Shown: positions 5,460-9,946 of the stretch, piece by piece
Position numbering within the stretch: position 1 is the stretch's first letter
Layout: every line of letters begins with the position of its first letter
Notes under the pieces: model-generated
Databases searched by the model: none
The model's input: only the letters and a program-made list of their open reading frames with translations
What the model was told of the DNA's origin: nothing
Position numbers and translations under genes: made by a program
Source: CAZHUN01 sp043801115
Lineage (GTDB): Archaea > Iainarchaeota > Iainarchaeia > Iainarchaeales > UBA10191
Reading direction: 5' to 3'
Assembly (NCBI GenBank): GCA_043801115.1
Contig: JAZDMJ010000082.1
Span: forward strand, 1-9,946
Length of the DNA stretch: 9,946 nucleotides

Positions 5460-5921
5460 CTATACCATCTTCCGAATCAATTCGTTGATTTTTTCCTTTC
5501 GGTCGCCCCAAACCCCACCAGCCTGAAAGGCGGTTTTGATTCCCCCGCGCTCGAACCCTTTCTTTGGAGGGTGGAGTCGGAATACGGGCTTGACTTCAAA
5601 CTCTTTCAGTTTTTTCTTCTTTTCCAACACTTGTTTGGCAATCTCTTCCACGCTTTTCAGTTTTTGCGCTTTCAAAAACTCCGCGCCCAGTTTTTTGTTG
5701 CCCGCAATTCTTCCCCTTTTTTCCAATGCAAGCGTTAAAGTGGAAGTGTCTATTTTTCCGTACGCAATGTAAGGGTTTGCGTGGAACAGCATTCCGCGAA
5801 TGCTTTCGTTGTCTTCCAGCAACACCATTTGGTTGCACGCGCGAAGGTGCAGTCTGTTCATTGTTTCGAGTACGTTTTGCGGAACGCCAATGCTTCCCCG
5901 GGTTCGGATTACGGCAATCAT
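5460..5921 (-). CDS. rpl30: Ribosomal protein L30, archaeal long form (uL30)
   Basis: The 153-residue large-subunit protein is the archaeal/eukaryotic L7-type form, about two and a half times the length of bacterial L30. The N-terminus IAVIRTRGSIGVPQNVLETMNRLHL is the L30 core fold, followed by MLFHANPYIAYGKID, and the C-terminal FRLHPPKKGFERGGIKTAFQAGG is the archaeal extension. The ATG at 5919-5921 overlaps the S5 stop. Its stop TAG (5460-5462) lies one base before the L15 start. Confidence 0.95.
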   Translation of the reverse strand: MIAVIRTRGSIGVPQNVLETMNRLHLRACNQMVLLEDNESIRGMLFHANPYIAYGKIDTSTLTLALEKRGRIAGNKKLGAEFLKAQKLKSVEEIAKQVLEKKKKLKEFEVKPVFRLHPPKKGFERGGIKTAFQAGGVWGDRKEKINELIRKMV

Positions 5922-6646
5922 TGTTCTTTCCCCATTTTTTCTTTCATGTCGTCCGACATTTTAACATTGTACGTATTGTGCAATGCGTCGATGACGGCGC
6001 GGACGAAATTCAGTTTCGTTCCCGTACTGCCGCTGCTTCGACTCCAAACGTCTGTAACGCCCGCCATTTGGACGACTTCGCGGATGTGATGTCCTACGAC
6101 AAGCCCCACTCCTTTCGGCGCGGGCAATAGTTCAATGCTCACAGATGCGCACTTTCCCCTGACTTTGAAAGGAACGCTGTGAGAAGTTCGGCACATGCAC
6201 TCCCAGCTCCCGCATCCCCTTTTGACAGGAAGGATGCGCAGTTTGGCGGCGTCGGTCGCTTTTCGGATGGCCGGAAATCGTTCCCTGTCTTTCGCGACTC
6301 CGATTCCAATATGACCGTTGTTGTCCCCAACAACCACGGAAGCCCGAAAGCTGAAACTTCTTCCCTGTCTTGTCACGCGCGTGGTTTTTTCAAAATCGAC
6401 GAGTTTTTCCCGCAATTGGGGAAAGAGTTTGTCGATGATTTGCGGTTCGAGCAATGGCAGTCCTGATTTTACGGCTTCTTCGAATGTGGCAATTTCTTCG
6501 GCTTGGACTTTTTTGCCCAGTTCGGTTTTCGGAATCCAGTCGGCTTGCGCTTTTTCCCTGCGCTCGGTCTCGCGCGCTTCGTCTCTCTCCTTGTTTACCT
6601 TTTTTCGTCCCGTCTTTTTGGGCACTTTCGCTTTCTTCAACACCAT
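5918..6646 (-). CDS. rps5: Ribosomal protein S5 (uS5)
   Basis: The product has 242 residues from the chosen ATG (247 if the upstream ATG at 6659-6661 is used). S5 belongs to the small subunit and helps decoding accuracy at the mRNA entry channel. A basic N-terminal tail precedes the double-stranded RNA-binding-like domain (TRQGRSFSFRASVVVGDNNGHIG split at about residues 92-112), then the cysteine-bearing archaeal loop RGCGSWECMC and the C-terminal domain with PAPKGVGLVVGHHIREV and AGVTDVWSRSSGSTGT. The archaeal form often reads ECGCG where this one reads ECMCR, a small departure. The stop overlaps the L30 start as ATGA. Confidence 0.95.
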   Translation of the reverse strand: MVLKKAKVPKKTGRKKVNKERDEARETERREKAQADWIPKTELGKKVQAEEIATFEEAVKSGLPLLEPQIIDKLFPQLREKLVDFEKTTRVTRQGRSFSFRASVVVGDNNGHIGIGVAKDRERFPAIRKATDAAKLRILPVKRGCGSWECMCRTSHSVPFKVRGKCASVSIELLPAPKGVGLVVGHHIREVVQMAGVTDVWSRSSGSTGTKLNFVRAVIDALHNTYNVKMSDDMKEKMGKEQ

Positions 6647-6652
6647 TATAGA

Positions 6653-6658
6653 CACCTT
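6653..6658 (-). promoter_or_regulatory. Ribosome binding site selecting the S5 start
   Basis: AAGGTG on the minus strand sits 6 nt upstream of the ATG at 6644-6646. An in-frame ATG exists five codons earlier (6659-6661), but it is embedded in the hairpin and has no comparable site, so the downstream ATG is preferred. Confidence 0.6.
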
Positions 6659-6659
6659 C

Positions 6660-6680
6660 ATAGGAAACTACGTTTCCTAT
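6660..6680 (-). promoter_or_regulatory. Perfect 9-bp hairpin in the L18-S5 spacer
   Basis: On the transcript strand ATAGGAAAC is followed by a GTA loop and then GTTTCCTAT, an exact inverted repeat. The stem ends one base before the S5 ribosome binding site (AAGGTG, 6653-6658) and includes part of an upstream ATG (6659-6661) in frame with S5. This placement could affect S5 translation or mark a processing point. The function is inferred from position only. The rest of the spacer (6681-6714) is purine-rich and shows nothing else I recognise. Confidence 0.5.
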
Positions 6681-6714
6681 TATCTTCCTTCAAGTTTCAA
6701 CTTCCCTTTATGTT

Positions 6715-7269
6715 TCAAGCTTGCTCCAATGCTTTTTTGACTTTTTCCATCATTTCCGGAATGCTGGATTCGCTTTTCGAAAAGCGGTTTCCCTTTCCTT
6801 CTCCCAATGCTTTGGCAAAACTTTCAATGTGCTTTCCCTGAATTCTCTCCAGAGGGGGAAACGCTTTTTCATCGTGCGGGATTTTGAGGCCCGCATCCAC
6901 TGCGCCTTTCAATACGGCAAATACTCTTCCGCCGTGCACGGGCGTTTTCATTCCCATGTCCAGAATGGCTTCCGAAATTCCCTTTTGCAGGGCTTCTCTT
7001 CCCATCCAAAACCCCGTCAGATAGCAGGCGGGAAGATTTTTTCCGCTCCCGTTCCATCCGATTTTTTTCAACTGTTTCGAATACACGCTCGCCAGGGCTT
7101 CGTCTCCTTCGGGCTTGAAATGGACGATTTGGCACCGCACATACTGGTTGGAAAGGCGGACGACCATTCTCGGCCTTTCCGTCTTCAACAGCGCGAGGCG
7201 CTTGGAATAGTCCGTCTTTTGCTCTCTCCGCCTTCGGAACTTCGTTTCAAACGTGGACGTTTTACTCAT
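6715..7269 (-). CDS. rpl18: Ribosomal protein L18 (uL18)
   Basis: The 184-residue product is the second 5S rRNA-binding protein of the central protuberance and works with L5. It shows the archaeal/eukaryotic long form: N-terminal FRRRREQKTDYSKRLALLK, the strand segment RMVVRLSNQYVRCQIV, a central NLPACYLTGFWMGREAL helix and GRVFAVLKGAVDAGL, then a charged C-terminal extension not seen in bacterial L18. The ATG at 7267-7269 overlaps the L19e stop. It is followed by a 68-nt space before the preferred S5 start, one of the few real gaps in the operon, which holds a perfect hairpin. Confidence 0.95.
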   Translation of the reverse strand: MSKTSTFETKFRRRREQKTDYSKRLALLKTERPRMVVRLSNQYVRCQIVHFKPEGDEALASVYSKQLKKIGWNGSGKNLPACYLTGFWMGREALQKGISEAILDMGMKTPVHGGRVFAVLKGAVDAGLKIPHDEKAFPPLERIQGKHIESFAKALGEGKGNRFSKSESSIPEMMEKVKKALEQA

Positions 7270-7715
7270 CGCTTTTCACCCAGTCCTTTTTGGACGGCAA
7301 TTTCCAACTGCTTTTTTCCCTTGAAATAATTTCCCTTGATGAGTTTGTAAAATCGTCCATACTCGTCTTTTTTGACTTGTCCCTCTTTTTTCATTTTTTG
7401 CAGCGTCCTTCGCAGCGCGCGCACGTTTTGAATCCAGCGCCTTCTTGTTTCCGCTCTCGCCTTGAATCTTCCCTTTCGGCTTCCGTATCCCTGCTTTCTT
7501 CCCTTCCGCTTTTGTTCTTTCAATTTTCGCGCTCTTCCCGCGCTGACTCCCGTTTCGGGCGCCTTGCGGATGACACCTTCGGAAATAAGTCCGCGAATGT
7601 CTTCCTTGGTAATCGCTTCTTTCACCTTGTCGACTCTCGAAGGGTCGATTTTGACGCGCGAAGTGCCTGCTTTCAATATTCGCGCCGCGTTCCGTTTGAC
7701 ACTTTCCAATTTCAT
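7266..7715 (-). CDS. rpl19e: Ribosomal protein L19e (eL19)
   Basis: The 149-residue large-subunit protein, absent from bacteria, reaches across to the small subunit. The N-terminal domain carries VKRNAARILKAGTSRVKIDP, and a GVSAGRARKLKEQKRKGRKQGYG loop leads into a long basic helix (ETRRRWIQNVRALRRTLQ) and the closing YGRFYKLIKGNYFKGKK region. Length and motif order fit archaeal eL19. The ATG at 7713-7715 comes 4 nt after the L32e stop, with GGTTGA as a plausible ribosome binding site. The stop overlaps the L18 start as ATGA. Confidence 0.95.
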   Translation of the reverse strand: MKLESVKRNAARILKAGTSRVKIDPSRVDKVKEAITKEDIRGLISEGVIRKAPETGVSAGRARKLKEQKRKGRKQGYGSRKGRFKARAETRRRWIQNVRALRRTLQKMKKEGQVKKDEYGRFYKLIKGNYFKGKKQLEIAVQKGLGEKR

Positions 7716-7719
7716 AATT

Positions 7720-8115
7720 TCAACCGTTTAATACCTTGATTCCCAATTCTTCCGCTTTCACTGTAATGGCTTCCCTTTTTTTCGCACCCACAGTTCCCGC
7801 AATCCTCGCCGCCTGTCCTTCTTTCAACTGCTGCACTTCCCAAACATTGTGCACGATGACGGATTGAAATCCGGACGGGTGCAAGTGTTTGACGGCGCGG
7901 GGAGTTCCATACCCGGGCGACGGCCACGCGCCGTCTTCGTTCTTTTTGTCAATGTCGATTCCGCGCGGCTTTCTCCACTTTTGCCACTTTTTGTTGGAAA
8001 CCCTGCGAATGCTCTTTTTTCCCCACCGTCCGCGAAAGGAAGGCTTGTGCTTTTTTCCCCTCAGCACTTTCTGCAGTTTTCGCGCTTTTTCGTTCTTCTT
8101 TTTTTTCTCAACCAT
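7720..8115 (-). CDS. rpl32e: Ribosomal protein L32e (eL32)
   Basis: The 131-residue protein is found in archaeal and eukaryotic large subunits only. A lysine/arginine-rich N-terminal tail (MVEKKKKNEKAR) is followed by the conserved core: WQKWRKPRGID around residues 44-54, SPGYGTPRAVKHLHPSG around residues 66-82, then a strand-helix segment ending in AEELGIKVLNG. The length matches the short archaeal form. It starts at ATG 8113-8115 in a TAATG overlap with L6. Its position between L6 and L19e is the canonical archaeal spc arrangement and does not occur in bacteria. Confidence 0.95.
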   Translation of the reverse strand: MVEKKKKNEKARKLQKVLRGKKHKPSFRGRWGKKSIRRVSNKKWQKWRKPRGIDIDKKNEDGAWPSPGYGTPRAVKHLHPSGFQSVIVHNVWEVQQLKEGQAARIAGTVGAKKREAITVKAEELGIKVLNG

Positions 8116-8636
8116 TACGCTTCACCCTTTTCAACCAAGTATATTCCGTCCTGGTAGATTCTGGGATCTTTTCCCTTGACTTTCGCGACTCTTTCAATAT
8201 TGGCCGCAGTCTGTCCGACCGCTTCCTTGTCGTGGCCTTTAATCGTAATGTCTTTTCCCTTGATTTCCACTTGCGTGCTTCCTACAATTTTGGCCAGTCT
8301 CGGCTTTTTGCTGCCGAGAAAGTTGTTCACTTCGATATCGTTCCCTTTTTTGGCAACCGTCATGGGAAAGTGCGAATATACGACTTGCATTTTGTATTCG
8401 AAAAACTTGTTGCAGCCTTTGACCATGTTCCGGCAGTGCGCGGCAAACGTGTTCAACTCTCTTTTGGAGGTTTTCGTCTCGTCCTTCGACTCTAACACTA
8501 GTTTTCCCTCTTTCATTTCCGCTTTCACTTGGGAGGGAATGGCGCGTTCGGCTTTTGCCCCGCTGCCTTCGGCTTTCACTTTTCCCCCTTCTACCAAAAC
8601 TTTCACGTTTTCCAGGACTTCAACTTCTTCTTTCAT
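8115..8636 (-). CDS. rpl6: Ribosomal protein L6 (uL6)
   Basis: The 173-residue large-subunit protein lies near the factor-binding site and contacts the sarcin-ricin region. It has the duplicated L6 fold: an N-terminal repeat (residues about 10-80) ending in a helix containing TFAAHCRNMVKG, and a C-terminal repeat containing VNNFLGSKKPR and ending in the archaeal KVKGKDPRIYQDGIYLV motif. The ATG at 8634-8636 follows a 12-nt gap after the S8 TAA, with only a weak GGG ahead of it. The stop TAA shares one base with the L32e start (TAATG), and its last codons carry GGGTGA, the L32e ribosome binding site. Confidence 0.96.
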   Translation of the reverse strand: MKEEVEVLENVKVLVEGGKVKAEGSGAKAERAIPSQVKAEMKEGKLVLESKDETKTSKRELNTFAAHCRNMVKGCNKFFEYKMQVVYSHFPMTVAKKGNDIEVNNFLGSKKPRLAKIVGSTQVEIKGKDITIKGHDKEAVGQTAANIERVAKVKGKDPRIYQDGIYLVEKGEA

Positions 8637-8648
8637 GTTTTTCCCTTT

Positions 8649-9041
8649 TTAGTACACGAAGGCGAGCAGTCTTCCCCCGCTTCCGTTCTTTTTCGCTTCC
8701 TTGTGCGAAACGACTCCTTTTGGGGTCGAAACAATCAAAATTCCCACATCCATCGAGGGAAGGTAGCGCTTTTCGAATTTTTCAAACCCGTCCTTTTTGA
8801 CGGCATAGCGGGGCTTGATGGACTTGCAGTCGTTGATTTTTCCCAGCAGCGCGATTTTGAAAACGGAATGACTTCCTTCCTGCGCGGCTTCGAATTTTTC
8901 GATATAGCCGTTCTCCTGCAGGACGCGCAAAATTTCTTTCAACAATTTCGAGGCGGGCTTGATCGTGCACGCGTTCTTGGAAGCGCGTTCATGGTTTTTC
9001 AAGTTGACCAGCGCGTCTGAAATTGGATCGAACAACGTCAT
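8649..9041 (-). CDS. rps8: Ribosomal protein S8 (uS8)
   Basis: This 130-residue protein binds the central domain of 16S rRNA (helix 21) and is needed for platform assembly. The N-terminal DPISDALVNLKNHERA segment and the C-terminal GVGILIVSTPKGVVSHKEA-like stretch (here DVGILIVSTPKGVVSHKEA) identify the family, and the length equals typical archaeal S8. It begins at ATG 9039-9041, about 10 nt after the S14 stop, with AGGTGA spaced about 7 nt upstream. In bacteria S8 is the translational repressor of the spc operon; I see no obvious copy of its rRNA target here, so the same role is not shown. Confidence 0.96.
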   Translation of the reverse strand: MTLFDPISDALVNLKNHERASKNACTIKPASKLLKEILRVLQENGYIEKFEAAQEGSHSVFKIALLGKINDCKSIKPRYAVKKDGFEKFEKRYLPSMDVGILIVSTPKGVVSHKEAKKNGSGGRLLAFVY

Positions 9042-9051
9042 AATTCTTCAC

Positions 9052-9210
9052 CTAACTGAATTTCCTGAACCCGAGCTGTTCCGCAAATTCTTTGAAACAC
9101 CTGCGGCAGAGGTTGATGCCGTACCTGTGCACCATTCCCTTGTTGTTGCCGCAGTTTTTGCAGTACCGCGCGAGTTCTCTCTTCTTCCTTTCCGAAGTCT
9201 TGTCCTTCAT
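9052..9210 (-). CDS. rps14: Ribosomal protein S14, zinc-binding type (uS14)
   Basis: This 52-residue small-subunit protein binds the 16S rRNA 3' major (head) domain. Two CX2C pairs are present, C17/C20 (CKNC) and C35/C38 (CRRC), the zinc ribbon of the C+ form of S14; GMVHRYGINLCRRCF and the terminal GFRKFS are family hallmarks. The open frame continues far upstream within L5, but the true start is the ATG at 9208-9210, which overlaps the L5 stop as ATGA and gives the standard archaeal length of about 50-55 residues. The stop TAG at 9052-9054 is followed by GTGAAGAATT and the S8 start; TAGGTGA serves as the S8 ribosome binding site. Confidence 0.95.
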   Translation of the reverse strand: MKDKTSERKKRELARYCKNCGNNKGMVHRYGINLCRRCFKEFAEQLGFRKFS

Positions 9211-9704
9211 TCGACTTCCACTCCAAAATTTTGTTGAACGAATGCAATCGCTTCTTCTTTCGAAATTCCCTGCGCTTTTCCCACTTTGCTTGTCTTCAAT
9301 TTTCTGCGCTTGACGCGATATCCTGCTTTTTCCAGCGAAACCAGAACATCGAATCCGCGAATGCCCAGTTTGGGGTCGTACTTTGCCCCGGGCAAGTCGA
9401 TGTATTCTTTCACTCCGAATCCGAAATTTCCCCACTTGTCGAAACTGCTTCCTTTCAATTTTTTCTCCTTCGCGTGGAACGCTTTTTCCAAAAACTGTGC
9501 CGCGGGTTTTCCGCGCAAGGTTACTTTGACTCCGATGGGAAGTCCTTCCCGCAGTCCCCACGTCGGAATCTTGCTCTTGCTCACGGTTTGCACGGGCTTT
9601 CGGTCCGTAACCCGCTTCAAGATTTCTTCCGCTTTTTTGAGTTCTTCTCCCGCCTGTCCGACGCCCATGTTAATGGTTACTTTTTCCAATCGCACCTGCT
9701 TCAT
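9207..9704 (-). CDS. rpl5: Ribosomal protein L5 (uL5)
   Basis: The 165-residue product is the large-subunit protein that binds 5S rRNA in the central protuberance. Recognisable signatures are the N-terminal VTINMGVGQAG, the central KSKIPTWGLREGLPIGVKVTLRG (residues about 43-65, interrupted only by lineage-specific changes) and the late LGIRGFDVLVSLEKAGYRVKRR segment typical of archaeal uL5. Length is close to that of archaeal relatives. The ATG at 9702-9704 overlaps the S4e stop and lies shortly after AGGTGAAAGC, a good Shine-Dalgarno match. The 3' end overlaps S14 as ATGA, so translation is probably coupled on both sides. Confidence 0.96.
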   Translation of the reverse strand: MKQVRLEKVTINMGVGQAGEELKKAEEILKRVTDRKPVQTVSKSKIPTWGLREGLPIGVKVTLRGKPAAQFLEKAFHAKEKKLKGSSFDKWGNFGFGVKEYIDLPGAKYDPKLGIRGFDVLVSLEKAGYRVKRRKLKTSKVGKAQGISKEEAIAFVQQNFGVEVE

Positions 9705-9946
9705 GCTTTCACCTGTTCAATCACAAAAACGTTTTCTTTGACGGTTTGAAATGTTTTTCCGTTTCCCTTCAAAGTCAGCAGGGCCGGCTTTCGAAAGCTG
9801 GCTTTTGCGATTCCGACGATTTCCGCGGTTTCTCCCATATGCTGTCCGCCAATCAATAGCGCAGTGCTTCCCTTTTCAAGCGGCAGAACGGAAATGATTT
9901 TTCGTTCCGGAATTTCCACTTTGAGAGAATCTCCCACGTTCGCTTT
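9701..9946 (-). CDS. rps4e: Ribosomal protein S4e, C-terminal part (5' end beyond window)
   Basis: This is the last 81 codons of S4e, an archaeal/eukaryotic protein of the small ribosomal subunit that binds 16S rRNA. The frame runs off the right edge of the window, so the start is not visible; the GTG at 9935-9937 is an internal valine codon. The visible part matches the C-terminal domain of the family: the stretch GDSLKVEIPERKI, then STALLIGGQHMGETAEIVGI, which is the KOW-like segment, and a short basic tail. S4e directly before L5 is the usual archaeal spc order. Its stop codon TGA (9701-9703) overlaps the L5 start as ATGA, and its final codons contain the GGTGA ribosome binding site for L5. 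Confidence 0.93.
   Translation of the reverse strand, partial: KANVGDSLKVEIPERKIISVLPLEKGSTALLIGGQHMGETAEIVGIAKASFRKPALLTLKGNGKTFQTVKENVFVIEQVKA

Noticed and set aside
9211..9561. Extending S14 upstream in the open frame
   Set aside because: The extension is L5 in another frame; the 52-residue zinc-type S14 is complete from the ATG overlapping the L5 stop.
1..9946. CRISPR arrays, insertion sequences, defence or other novel systems
   Set aside because: No direct repeat array, transposase, integrase, attachment site or unfamiliar large gene is present; apart from short spacers, the whole window is accounted for by housekeeping genes.

Overview
The window is one long ribosomal-protein superoperon from an archaeon, read entirely on the minus strand (right to left in these coordinates). 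The archaeal assignment comes from the gene content: S4e, L32e, L19e, L34e, L14e, archaeal-length S5, L18 and L30, an archaeal SecY, an EMC3/DUF106 membrane protein, RNA polymerase subunit Rpo3 (RpoD) with a ferredoxin-like insertion, GGTGA-type ribosome binding sites, and an intron-bearing tRNA-Leu without an encoded CCA. I cannot place the species. The compact layout would fit a streamlined, possibly DPANN-type lineage, but that is inference.

Layout in transcription order. Positions 9946 to 5042 hold the spc block: S4e (3' end only), L5, S14, S8, L6, L32e, L19e, L18, S5, L30, L15. Positions 5045 to 3061 hold the membrane-insertion block: SecY, a possible 42-residue small protein not previously named here, and an EMC3/DUF106 Oxa1-superfamily insertase. 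Positions 3064 to 2496 hold L34e and L14e. Positions 2499 to 259 hold the alpha block: S13, S4, S11, Rpo3. After an 84-nt structured spacer comes tRNA-Leu(UAA) with a 47-nt intron, then an A-rich strip to the window edge.

Almost every junction is an ATGA or TAATG stop/start overlap or a gap of at most about 12 nt, so one polycistronic message with translational coupling is likely. The genes together make core parts of both ribosomal subunits, the channel and insertase that handle membrane proteins from those ribosomes, and an RNA polymerase assembly subunit.

The departures from routine are: (1) the secY-emc3 gap, which holds a 42-codon frame tiling it exactly and also a hairpin with a T7 run; (2) the absence of adk, cmk and cbf5, which many archaea carry inside this cluster; (3) a perfect 9-bp hairpin just before the S5 ribosome binding site; (4) strong hairpins between rpo3 and the tRNA; (5) the tRNA intron's imperfect bulge-helix-bulge. 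Nothing here looks like a mobile element, CRISPR array or defence system.
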